NCBI RefSeq assembly: GCF_964340395.1
Contig: NC_135549.1
Location: 21,852,342 to 21,916,341 of the forward strand
DNA from: Glandiceps talaboti
Taxonomy: Eukaryota; Hemichordata; Enteropneusta; Spengelidae
Reading direction: 5' to 3'
Length of the DNA stretch: 64,000 bases
Below the pieces are notes generated by a model, which worked only from the letters and a program-made list of their open reading frames with translations, made no database searches and was not told the DNA's origin. The position numbers and the translations under genes are program-made. This document shows positions 32,313 through 53,100 of the stretch, in pieces (position 1 is the stretch's first letter; each line of letters starts with the position of its first letter).

Positions 32313-33839
32313 ATTATTATATATTAAAATATTTTTTTAGAGCTTGATTGAACTAAATAATGGGTGAATAAAAGTGTGGATTCAATCGACAAACTGCACA
32401 TAAACGGTTTGCAACTCCGAAAAATACAAACTACTACAGCTAAAATAAGAATAATACTTTTGGCCTGAACGGCTTGCCATTTTTGTTATGTTATCGGAAA
32501 CACACAAGTATTTCTTTTTCCCGCCTATTAATAAGTACACTGTTGACATGAAACCACTTGTGTATACAATGCAAAGCAGTGAAACGCGGTCAATCTGTCA
32601 GAATCAGACTGGTACACTGTATTATATTATGCACGTCGTGCAAGACATGTAAGTGTGTAAATACGTACACCATCGATCATTCTTTGGTCACGGCGATGTA
32701 TTATATTTAGTCTTTCTCGTGCAATCATAAACATTGGAGAGAGACGTCTTTCTCCACGCAACGTCTAAATGGCAAATTAAAGTAGCTTGTTATCATTGAA
32801 ATGACCTGGCTATGTTTCTCTAGGTGATGGTGACAGAGAAGGTCATGGTATTAGTACCATTTTCAAACCTATTTTGATTTTTCGTTCTGTGTATTAGACA
32901 TTTTCCCAATAGCTTAGGTGGTCTGGTTACTTCTTTCTTTACAAATTTTATCGAGAAGGTCGCCCTCGTTCCCAAAATTTTACTCTAATGTTTTGTGTGT
33001 GTGTTTGTTTGGTTGGTTGGTTTAATTTGTTTCGGTTGGCTTGGTATTTCAATGATTTTGGCCAGCTTTAATTGTTGGCATGGTTTTCGCCTTTAATTTG
33101 GTCGTGTTTGTTCAAGTTCGTATTTGTGAACATTTCAGGCTTGGATGTAATTACTAGTAAATCATCTCGTTTCGACTCGTCAGATTCGTATTTATCAACC
33201 TAACCCTTCTCAAATTATCTTTTGTCCCGAGGCTCTTGCCCTTTTATGCCCAATATAGAAGTCTCCAATATTACATCTATTATACACAACCTTTAACACC
33301 GCCTCCGAGTCATTCATTTTCACAGGCATATACTGCATATAGATGACGTATTATAAATGTGAACCACCTGTTTAATTGTACTATTATAGTGGTTGTGGTG
33401 GTGATGGTGGTCTGAATGTTGGGGGAGAGGGGTGTGTAATACACTATCTACTTACCCGTGTCCCATGTTATGATCGAGTTGAAATGAGTTAAACAAATTA
33501 AGGTGTACCCATGTCAAAACAATTCTATACGTTACCATATTATATTTCTACTAAAATCCAAGAGTCAGACACTCTGTTATTCAACTCATACCTCGATAGT
33601 ACAGACGTGAAATACTTCTTTACGATGACCTTGTTATTGTAGAAAGGAAGAGCAAATCTCTGTTGTACTTGACAATTATAAAAAAACACATGACCCTGGA
33701 AGGACGCTGACCTATTTTGATTCCTCTTCACTTGGTTACTAGGGTTACCGGGCAGAATTATTACAGTCCTTGAAATCACTACGTGTAATGTGCATAGGAT
33801 AAAAATAACATAACGGGATATATAGCCACTTACCAGTCA

Positions 33840-33990
33840 GTGACTTATTTATATACACTGTGATGCTGGTCCAACGACGTGACCCAGATTATGATTGCGC
33901 CCCCTGTTGGAGGATATATTAACGGGGGGTGCCACACACTGATTCATATTCACTACAAATTCGTTACATCTGGTGGCAGAAAATAAAGTT
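33840..33990 (+). mobile_element. Possible degenerate LTR end with primer-binding-like motif
   Basis: The stretch ends TTCGTTACA and is followed by TCTGGTGGCAG. Ty3/Gypsy elements commonly have an LTR ending in ACA followed closely by TGGTGGCAG-type primer-binding sequence. No internal gag-pol sequence follows, and no matching second LTR was found, so this is weak. Confidence 0.25.
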
Positions 33991-34336
33991 CTCCAGTTTC
34001 AAAAAGTGTATTCACCCCTGTGTAGTTCAGCTTATACCCTGTTTCAATAGTTCATCATGTCTCTTTATTCTCTAATGACAGCTTCTTAGAAGTGAAATTC
34101 CAGTTGCAATCAAGGGTTGCTATCCACTTTACTAATATGTTGTATGGTTCTATGGTAAATTACACATACTCATCCTCTCCAAATCAGCCCATGGCAATAC
34201 GTTTATTTCTTTGTGAACGTCTCATTAACAATATAATTAAAGTCCAACCGTAGAAATTTGAAGTTCGTCGCCGTTGATATGACATGTAAAGTCAGTTGTG
34301 TTATATACTAGTATGAGATTGTTAGAGCGCGCGCGT

Positions 34337-34492
34337 ACACACACACACACACACACACACGTACGCACGTACACACACATGCATACATACATACATACAT
34401 ACATACATACATACATACATACATACATACATACATACATACATACATACATACATACATACATACATACATACATACATACATACACAAAC

Positions 34493-34563
<71 letters not shown>
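34337..34563. repeat. Compound microsatellite (CA)n, (CATA)n, (CAGA)n
   Basis: CA runs (34337-34360), CATA (34382-34487) and CAGA (34493-34563) lie almost end to end. Long open frames on both strands here are repeat artefacts. Confidence 0.97.
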
Positions 34564-34565
<2 letters not shown>

Positions 34566-35153
34566 ATAGTAAAGTCATGAAATGAGAACTTAATTGATAT
34601 TTGCTCGGGGGATGCAGAGTAATTATGAAATGAAAATATTAACATTTATTGTTTTATCCTGGTCTCGCCAGCCAGACCGAAGACGTACAGCTGATAACAT
34701 TAAAATAATACAAGACAAATGTGTACTGTTTCTGTGTTTGTCTGTGATTACAATAGTGTCTGTGTCTATGGGTGTGTGATTCAGTGTATCAGCATGTGTC
34801 TATGTGATTGTCTCAGTGTGTCTGTTTCTGTGTGTGTCTGTGATTACAATGTTTGTCTGTCTGTCTATGAGTGTGTCTGTGATTGTCTGTGTCTGTGATT
34901 GTTTATATCTATCTGTCTTTCTGTGATTGTCTCAGTGTGTCTGTGTATATGTGTGTCTGTGTGTCTGTGTGTCTGTGTCTGTGTCTGTGTTGTTCAGACA
35001 AACTAATACGTAACTGTAACTACAATGACGATCGCAATATAAAATTGTCAACACATGGTAGCAAAGTAGTCATTTCGTCCTGAATATGTATTATGTAAAA
35101 ATTAGAAAATATAGCCAAAGTGGCTTTGCTGTCAAGTTTGACGTTGACGATGC

Positions 35154-35328
35154 TGCCCCCCCCCCCCCCAATCTGATTAAAATCTGATGTTAGATAGGCT
35201 GGTTTTCCTGGTTTTTAACGGCGTTCGCCCAGGAAAAAAACTCACGTAAAAGACGCAATAACGATGGAATAAAGGTAAATACAGGAAAACCAGCCTATCT
35301 AACATCAGATTGCCCCCCCCCCCCCCCC
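35154..35328. repeat. Perfect 30 bp inverted repeat flanked by poly-C tracts
   Basis: AATCTGATGTTAGATAGGCT plus GGTTTTCCTG (35181-35210) is repeated as an exact reverse complement at 35282-35311, around a 71 bp loop. Poly-C tracts stand outside both arms on the same strand, so they are not part of the inverted symmetry. Confidence 0.85.
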
Positions 35329-36166
35329 GCCAACAAAATCTTCACAAGCCAAGTATCTGGACTATTAATTAAAAGAGCAAAAATTCAAAACTTACATATC
35401 TGACATTTATCGGAAGAATAGATTATAATCACTTACATTCATAAATGTCTTATGTATACTAAGTTTGTTAATCTGTCGATGTTTATTGTTAGCGATTACG
35501 TACATCCTTTAATACCACGTGTTGCTAATACATAATCTAATAATGCTAATATTTTTTAAATAATCTTAAAAGGTTACATTTGTTTTTACAAAAATTACAT
35601 TATTATTATTATTATTTTATTTCTTGTAAGAAAAACGCGCTACAAATGCGTCTCAGCGCGTTGTACATACTGAAGTTTAAAAAATTGCAATAAAGTAAAG
35701 AGAATAACAGCACACAAAAAGGGACTAAGTGTAAAACATTACAATGTCTGCATCAAAATATTGCTTTGCAGATATTCTTTACCACATAAAGTGAGAGTAC
35801 TGCACTATCTACGGCTGATCTCAACAACTGTGAAAGATTTCTGTAAATAGTTTTGAGAGGAAGACTTGATGGTCAAAATCTCACATTGATGTAGAGTTAT
35901 TCAAAGACACTGAACAGCTGTTTCAAATTGAACATCAAATAACCATACAGTTTCACTGTATAATAGAGTTATAAAATTATGTGGCCGGCTGCGAAGTTTG
36001 ATAAGGTGTTCTCCCTAGAGTACTTTCACAAGAGGGCAATGAGACACAACCTCCCTCTGTAAGTAGTGATCGGTTAATGCCCAAGATACGATACGATAAT
36101 GTTTTGGCATAAATTGGAGTAGTCTGGAATATATTTATATCAAAAACGCACTAAGAAAGAAGGAGA

Positions 36167-36309
<143 letters not shown>

Positions 36310-36476
36310 TCTAGAAAGAAAGATTGACAAAAGGGCCAGAGAAGTTTGGCACACTTGTCACTTTGTTCAGTGAGAACTGAGAACTATGTGTATCTAATTA
36401 TAGCCTTCTGCTCGCATTTAAACATCATCCTCACAGTGGAGTGCATGCACACATGATGTGATGGATTGTTCGTCTT

Positions 36477-44337
<7,861 letters not shown>

Positions 44338-44636
44338 ATGACTGTACCCAGGTCTACTGACCTCATGCAGGGATCCAAAACGTCATTACTAGATTGGTGT
44401 GACGTATGTATGACTCACCTTAGCGTGGTTCGATATTTAGAGGTACGTCACGTGTGGCGTAAAGGAGGACACTTTGACCACATTTTGTACCTCTTTGACT
44501 TCTCGTTACCATGACTACCTCAGGTGAATTCATGCCAGTGCCAATGTTACGAAAACTTTTTTTTTTCTGAATTTAATTTTGCATTGGGAGTGGTATTTTT
44601 GGGGGAGATAATCTCTCACCGGAAAATACGCATCAC

Positions 44637-44676
44637 ATCACATCACATCACATCACATCACACACGCACGCACACA

Positions 44677-44708
<32 letters not shown>

Positions 44709-44781
44709 CACACACATACATACATACATACATACATACATACATACATACATACATACATACATACATACATACATACAT
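44637..44781. repeat. Compound microsatellite (CATCA)n, (CGCA)n, (CA)n, (CATA)n
   Basis: Four simple repeats run end to end, beginning with ATCACATCAC units and ending with CATA units, about 300 bp upstream of the SSUH2-like start. Confidence 0.95.
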
Positions 44782-47122
44782 AGTATATGTAAGCTTACAT
44801 TTGGTACATTTCATTTGGCACAAAAATGCATATTTCATACAAAAATGAAAAATCACGACCAATACTACGACACAAAATTGAAACACCAATAAACAAGCTA
44901 CCAGTTTTGTATGCACGTCATGTGTCCACATTCTCGTCATGTGTCCACAGCCTCGCTCGTCATCTACACAGTTCAACACAATCTGATGTTTGTTTGTTTC
45001 CGACATGCCTTCAGGAAATAGGGTAGGTATGTTGGAATTTTATTTTATTTTACTTTAAAGTTTAAACATTACTTCGACCCCAAAATAAGATACTCTTTGG
45101 TCACAAATGCTTCCGTGAGAGTTTAATGATTTATAAAAGTAAATGAAGACAGTTATATTAAGTAGACGAACATGTTATGCAGACTGTACTGTTATAGTCT
45201 AAAAAGACCTATTTTCTCTCTGGAATACAATTTGTATAAGTGACCACAGAAAGGCAAAGGCATAAAGCTGTACACGGAAATAAAGTATCTTGTTACCATT
45301 CTACCTTTAAAAATTCTGCAAAAAATGTCGAGGGTCGGGACTTAAACTAAGGTCGATCGAGTTATCGGAAACACACTATTCTTTATTTGGCCGAATCGAT
45401 GCATCAATCTACTTCACAGTGCTTACAGACGTAGACGTAGTGAGCATGTGAACTTTGTATTCAAATTCCTGGGACAACACTACCAAGTATTGTAGCCAAA
45501 TTGAACTGTCGCATCCTTTGATATGGAATATGGTGGTTGTCTTTTTATTTCAGTCAATAGGTGGGATTCATTCAATGAGGACATCTGTCTGTGTCGTGAC
45601 CTTAGAAATTCTATTGCATAATGTACGCTTTAAAATTTACTGATGATCATGATCAGTGCATTGAATCGATTACTTGTTATGTATATTAAATGGGCGATTT
45701 CTTTCTAAGTTTGATCGTTGTTGAGGTAGCTCCATGATTTGATGCAACGCAAAAAAAATGCTACAGTATTTGAAGTTAATCGGACATAAGTTGTATTTGA
45801 ATTACATTCACTGTTTTAACATGTCCGTACTCTCATTAGTTTGGTGGTTGGACGATATTTGCATTGAACATACTAGTATTTGAATGTCGTACCATATATG
45901 GTAATCAAAATGAACCGAAATTATATATGCATGTGTTCAGATATTTAATAGGAATAGGAGTCTCCAGTAATTACAAGGGGACAACGGGACATACGTACAT
46001 ATGCCAACATAATATCCCAATTCCATCCCCATTCCACCACATTATCCCAATATCTTACCACACTCTTCCCCTTCACCCCTGTGATCGAAACCCACTCCTT
46101 TTTCATACCACAACTATAGCGATTTATTATTACATTACAATGGTGGCAGCGGTGGGATGTTGCAGCAATTGGTGACAGCGATGGAATCTTGCCAAAATCA
46201 CAAAATAATGCAGAATTAGATGCACATGTAATACAAAGAATTAAAAGTAAAATGTGATCCTCTCATTTATATTCGACAGTTCGTATCCGATCGAAGCAAC
46301 ATAGGAGGGGGGGGGGGGGCTACTCCCCTTTATTTGACTAAACGTAAGCTTACATGTCATTCTCCCCATTGGTCTAAAATGAGGTCTGGTTATTTTTCGA
46401 GCTCAAGAGTCTGAAATGGGGTCCACTCTACATTATTTTCAATATTGCTTAATTCATCCATTTTCCTTTACCAAATGATGTGTGTGCTAATAATTGCCCC
46501 GGCAATGTTATTTAATTTGAACAACTGCAGTCACCACAGTTTAATGTGCAATTGATACTCTTGAAATTGAGTGCGGGCTAGACTCGATTAGTTTTCTCAA
46601 GACTATTTTCTAGTCTCTCTTTTTTGTATACTATTAAACTGTGTCTTCTTAATTTTCTCTCTCCGACCTCTCTCTCTCTCTCTCTTTTGTATTTGATAAC
46701 GTTTTTGTTGGGATTATTACAAAGATACAACTCTTTTAATGAACGGAAATATGTACGTTTTGTATTTGGAAAGTTTTCTTAAGTTATCATTTTCAAAAAG
46801 TATCACCATTTCTTAATAAGTCCCGCCAAGTTCCTTCCCCACAACACCGTGACATAAAATCAATCCCAGATCTCCATAACAAATTCACAATGTATCTTTC
46901 TTCTTAGACTATATCAGTAGTCAGTGTACTAGGAGCTTGCTAAAGGCAATGCTGTAAGATTGATGTTACATTCCCTTATTGATACCAAATTTGGTTACAT
47001 TCTTCATACTATATAACCGAAGCTCCAATACAAAAGTAAGTGCTGTGACTGGCCGGCTCTGCCTTTTTGTGTTTATCTCGTCTCACGGGCTTCGCGGAAT
47101 TGTGACATTCAAGGCATGTGAA

Positions 47123-47133
47123 TTTGGCGCCAA
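47123..47133 (+). promoter_or_regulatory. E2F-like palindrome upstream of IPO9
   Basis: TTTGGCGCCAA lies 42 bp before the IPO9 ATG. It matches the E2F consensus core (TTTSGCGC) on both strands. Location in a proximal promoter or 5'UTR is plausible, but no binding evidence exists. Confidence 0.3.
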
Positions 47134-47174
47134 TTTATTTGAGCAGGCGCAGTGAACTAAACTATCAAAAAAAC

Positions 47175-50100
47175 ATGGCGGCGCAGTCGTCGGAGCAAGT
47201 CAAGCGATCCCTGAAAGAAGTGCTTTTGGAAAGCTTAACGGCAATTTTATCGCCGGAGCATCAAATACGAGCACATGGAGAAGAGCAATTAAAACTCTTG
47301 GAAGTTACAGAAGGTAAGACAATCGTAAAGGAAGAAATAGGTACACCGTACCGTCAGCCTCATCCGGTATGTTGTACATGTTACATACATGCAATGTCAC
47401 CGACCAGTTTACATATGTCAAACTCTGACACAGCGGTACGGACAGCCAATGTCTAACGTGGCCTGAAAATTGCTGTGTCATGTTATACAGTAGTTGATGT
47501 CACTAGAGTGGTCTTGTATCGTGAACAGGTAACGTTCAAGTATATTTATTTTGTAACTAGTGGTGGAGAGCCGGGGTCGAGTGTCATGATCTCCCTCGGG
47601 CCCAGTTTTCCGAAATTGCAGCTGCTGCGTACACGGTACAGCATGTACAAGGCTCCACAAGGTTATCGGAGAGTCAGCGTACTGATGCAAAACAATGGAA
47701 GTGTTTGTTATAGGTATCACTTGCATATCTGTCTAAGCAAGGCAACACATTTTTGACAAGTACGATTGTAGTAATCGTCCCTGAAAAAAATACGGCAAAC
47801 ATTAATTAATAGTAGATTACATTGCACAACGTATTATCAGTATTTGTATTAATACCCGCCCCTCCCCCCCCTAAAAAAATTAATTAGAAATGTCAAGTTC
47901 AACAACCAAGTGAACAATTACTAGAATTAGTAATATTATGCTCTTTATTATAGCGAATTTAATTAAACTTTGTGATCTTTTAAAGTTAAGTATATGCAGC
48001 GTGAAATTGTAACATCATTCCTTGAATTTTTAAGTTATTTTCGTTGTTGCTTTTCAGAGTTTGGTATTCACCTTGCAGAGTTCACAGTTGATCCACAGGG
48101 TGCCCTTGCTATCAGACAGGTATTGTATATTTCAGTAACCCATATCTTTCCATCAGACATGTATTGTATAATTCAGTCACCATATATATTGGCATCTGAT
48201 CAGACAGGTATTGTATATTTCACTCAGTCACTCATAGCTTGCTATCAAACAGGTATTGTATATTTTAGTCACCCATATATTCCTATCAGACAGGTATATT
48301 TCAGTCAATCAGGCCATACTCTAGTTACCAGACAGGTATTGTATATTTCAGTCACCCATACCCTTGTCATCCCTACCCTTGCTATCAAACAGGTATTGTA
48401 TATTAAAGTCACCCATACCCTTACTATCAAACAGGTATGTATATTTTAGTCACCCATATCTTGCCATCAGACAGGTATTGTATATTTCAGTAACCCATAT
48501 ATTCCTATCAGACAGGTATATTTCAGTCAATCAGGCCATACTCTAGTTATCAGACAGATATTGTATATTTCAGTCACCCCTACCCTTGCTATCAGACAGG
48601 TATTGTATATTTCAGTAACCCCTACCCTTGTTATCAGACAGGTATTGTATATTTCAGTAACCCATATATTCCTATCAGACAGGTATATTTCAGTCAATCA
48701 GGCCACTCTAGTTATCAGACAGATATTGTATATTTCAGTCACCCCTACCCTTGCTATCAGACAGGTATTGTATATTTCAGTCACCCCTAACCTTGCTATC
48801 AAACAGGTATTGTATATTTCAGTCACCCATACCCTTGCTATCAAACAGGTATTGTATATTTCAGTCACCCATACCCTTGCTATCAGACAGGTATTATATA
48901 TTTCAGTCACCCATACCCTTGCTATCAGACAGGTATTGTATATTTCAGTAACCCCTACCCTTGCTATCAGACAGGTATTGTATATTTCAGTAACCCCTAC
49001 CCTTGCTATCAGACAGGTATTGTATATTTCAGTCACCCATACCCTTGCTATCAAACAGGTATTGTATATTTCAGTAACCCCTACCCTTGCTATCAGACAG
49101 GTATTGTATATTTCAGTCACCTATACCCTTGCTATCAGACAGGTATTGTATATTTCAGTCACCCATACCCTTGCTATCAGACAGGTATTGTATATTTCAA
49201 TCACCCATACCCTTGCTATTAAACAGGTATGTATATTTTAGTCACCCATATCTTGCCATCAGACAGGTATTGTATATTTTCAGTCACCCCAACCCTTGCT
49301 ATCAGACAGGTATTGTATATTTCAGTAACTCATATTTTCCTATCAGACAGGTATATTTCAGTCAATCAGGCCATACTCTAGTTATCAGACAGATATTGTA
49401 TATTTCAGTAACCCCTACCCTTGCTATCAGACAGGTATTGTACATTTCAGTCACCTATACCCTTGCTATCAGACAGGTATTGTATATTTCAGTCACCCAT
49501 ACCCTTGCTATCAAACAGGTATTGTACATTTCAGTCACCTATACACTTGCTATCAGACAGGTATTGTATATTTCAGTCACCCATACCCTTGCTATCAAAC
49601 AGGTATTGTATATTTCAGTCACCCATACCCTTGCTATCAGTCTGACAGGTATTGTATATTTCAGTAACCCCTACCCTTGCTATCAGACAGGTATTGTATA
49701 TTTCAGTCACCCCTACCCTTGCTATCAAACAGGTATTGTATTGTAAATTTGAAGGGTTGTTAGTGACTTAGTGGTTAAACCATTTACCTCTTACCACTGC
49801 AGTCAGGGTTCGAACCTATTCAGGGTTTGATTAAATTGTCTGACCATGCTGTAAGTAAGGAGAATGTTGTTTAGTTTAAATACAGGTTTTCCCCGGGTAC
49901 TCCGACTTCCTCCTGCACTAACACTGAACCTTCATCCTGTTATTGGGCAATGCCTATTGGATGGTATATAGATAAATAAATAAACAAATAAAATAAATTT
50001 CAGGTACTCTTTATCATTGCTATACGACAGGTATGAAAGAGATAGGTTTGAATTTTGACAACAGTACAAAAAATATAAGAATATATTTCTTTTAAAAAAA

Positions 50101-53100
50101 ATAAATGGCTGCAAACAGGATGTAAGAGCAGTTTGTCAAAAATGAGTTGTATCAGATTTCAAATTTGTTTATTTTATTTCTTCCGAAAAATTCTCTCTCC
50201 AGTTGGCCTCTGTTGTATTGAAGCAGTATGTGGAAGCTCATTGGTCAGAACATAGTGATAAATTCCGATCTCCGGAAACACCAGAAACAGTAAGTTCATA
50301 AGCATCATTATATACATAGTATTCGGTAAATATCTCAGTTTGGTACATAAGCATGGTCAATAGCCCAAATTTCTGTTTTGGTTTCAATGCATTGATGTTA
50401 CTTTAGCTATGGAATGTTATAGATCAGTTGCCATGCCAGGTTTTTCAAATTTCGGTTGTAGTCTATCTCATTGTTTAGCATAGGTCAATGCACTGTTTCA
50501 AAGTATGTTGGTATGTCCAAATTTAAGCTGCAAGCTGTTTTTCTTCTCTCTTGCTACTTTTATCAGTAAATCACATAGTTTTTACAATAAGTGATTTATT
50601 ATCTGGGCACTGTACTATACTTGAGACACTTTCCAAAATAATGTCAAGGTCAAAGTTCATGGTATTCAACAACATCTGGTACTAATCTGGATATCCCAAC
50701 TGTCTTTACCTAGTGTACAGTTTTCATGACCCAAACGCAATAAATCTTGCACATAAATTCAACACTTGTAAAACATTTGATGAAAAGGCTTCAAAGAATA
50801 AACATACTCATTTTAATAATTTTTAGAAAAATCAACTTTAACAAAGATGATTTGATATTACATGTTACTGAATAATTTCTTTCTTCAGCTGCAAGAATTA
50901 TTGAATTTTTGACAAATATATATGTAACAGACATTGTTGTCGTGTTAAGAGATCACAATTAACAAACAGTGGTGATACAAGCAGTATGTCTTAAAAGTAA
51001 CTCAAATCAGGTCGAAAAAAGATAATTGTTTCTGGTCAGTGCATGCATCTGTCTTTTTTGCATGTTTGTCCAGCCCATGCAGTCTGTAGATCTGGTGGAA
51101 ACACAAAAATAACTCTCTCCTTCAGTGAAGACAACTGCAGAGCCAATCATGAACAAGCAAATGACATCTGTCCCACATACACGCTAAATAAAATACTAAA
51201 TAAAAAGAACAGTAACTGCCATAAGTAGTACACTTAGTGACAGATTTGTTGAGAGAAAAAGTAATTGCATCATCGCACCACTTTAGACAAAATGTCCTCA
51301 CCAGAAACCATTCATTCTTTCTTTCTGTTAGGCCTTAATGATGAAATCTCTGACTGAATAATAACAAGTTCATCAAATTTGAAGGAAAAAATGGATCATT
51401 TTAACAATTTGTCTTCATTATATACATATAGCTTTGCTGTACATTGTTGCATCAGAGCAATAAGATTATATTGCATTGACGTGACGTCATAACTCTAGAT
51501 GTAAACATAATGTTAGTTAGAATTCGAAAGAGAGATCTTCATGAATAAATGTGGATGGATGGTAGCTCACAAAGATGGATCCAGGCACATTGTTAGCAGT
51601 GTTATACTGCATCAATAAGTTTAGGAGGAGATGAAATCTAAGCCATTGTGTTCAGTTGTTCTCCATAAGATGTTTGCTTTAGGATATAGACAAGTGTAGC
51701 AAATGAGATGAGGTAGAATATTTTGCTATTGGTCGATACATCAGTGTCAGGTTGACTTCTAAGTGTAGTATTAAACACAGGATAACAAAACAAAAATCGC
51801 AAATTGTCTAGAATACTACAATTTAGCTTGTGTGGTGGTTTAATTGCTACAAAGGCATACATCATGTACATGTAAAAGGGTCGGCATTGTCATCTACTTT
51901 GTTCAGACTCCTTGGCATCTGCCTGTCTGACTTTTTGTTTCTTTTTAGCTATAGGTCAGTGACTATGGAAAAAAATCTACCCAACTTATTGAAATTAATT
52001 ATTGTTCTTCAACAGAATTAAACTTGAATTGGACACTAGAGAAACAATGTGAATTTTACCAGATTTCTCCATTGATATTGAAAAATCATACTTCTTCCAA
52101 AAAAATTTCTTGTGATGGGGAATTTTCTTCCAGCTACAATCTACAGAAATCTATTCAGGTTTAGGACTACATGACATGGCTATGTTGCCTACTTGCTATT
52201 GCACCTCACTGTGAAACTGTCAGGGCTTTTCCAGTTAGTCTACAGTTTATCCCAGAGTCACCCAGGCCTGGCAACACATAGCACCTGCAGGCTCTGTATC
52301 TAAACATGTTCTATTACACCAATATACCTTATTTCACACCTGTATTGTTATCTTTTGCAGGCTAAGATGGCTATCCGGTCCATGCTTCCCAGTGGGTTGA
52401 AGGAAACAATCAGTAAAGTACGTACCAGTGTGGCGTATGCCATCTCTGCCATAGCTCACTGGGATTGGCCTGAAGCCTGGCCAGAACTGTTTAATGAATT
52501 AATGAATGCATTGACAAGTGGTGACAGTAATGCAGTTCATGGTGCCATGAGGGTTTTAACAGGTATGAAGTGTTACATACAAGTACATATTATTCCCCAG
52601 TAACTGTCTTTGTTCAAGTTACCCACGCCAAGAAGCCTTGTCATTCCAAGTCAATAGAGAAGAAGCAACAACACCCTTAGATCACAACTATCTTCCAGCT
52701 GAATTAAGAAAAGTACTGGGATATAATATAATTCTAACTCCTCAAATGAAATATCTTGAAAAACAATTGTGTTTTGGGACATTTTGACTTCTATTTCGAA
52801 CTCTGCAGATCTATGATGTAGACGCGAGTTGTTGTGACATAGAAAAACCAGGGTATATTGTATATATATATATATATAGTTATCCCAAAATAAAAGAATA
52901 ATTCTTATGGTTTCACTGATAATTAACCCTATTCTGTTTTATTTTCAGAATTTACTCGAGAGGTTACAGATATACAAATGCCCCAAGTAGCCCCAAATAT
53001 CCTTCCTGAGATGTATAATATATTTACCAATGCTGATGTGTACAGTATACGGACAAGGGCCAGAGCTGTGGAGATATTCAATACATGTGCTGGTATGATA

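Larger units (their letters stand above)
44338..47174. other. Intergenic space between divergent SSUH2-like and IPO9 genes
   Basis: These 2.8 kb should contain both promoters. Contents are a CACAT/CGCA/CA/CATA microsatellite (44637-44781), a possible Gypsy-type primer-binding motif TGGTGGCAGCGGTGGG near 46141-46156, poly-G and CT tracts, and an E2F-like palindrome close to the IPO9 ATG. I see no supportable gene; a 103-residue frame at 45864-46175 has no domain. Confidence 0.6.

Noticed and set aside
45864-46175. 103-codon plus-strand frame between SSUH2 and IPO9
   Set aside because: No family, no splice signals and low-complexity C-terminal part overlapping a possible LTR remnant.
47118-47174. 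In-frame upstream extension of IPO9
   Set aside because: The extension begins with GTG, not ATG, and the ATG at 47175 has good context and gives an N-terminus like that of human importin-9.
48561-49746. Long plus-strand frames (over 200 codons) reading [14 protein letters not shown] repeats, and a matching minus-strand frame
   Set aside because: These are the 42 bp intronic minisatellite of IPO9. They have no independent start or conserved protein; treated as a repeat, with possible read-through noted as a finding.
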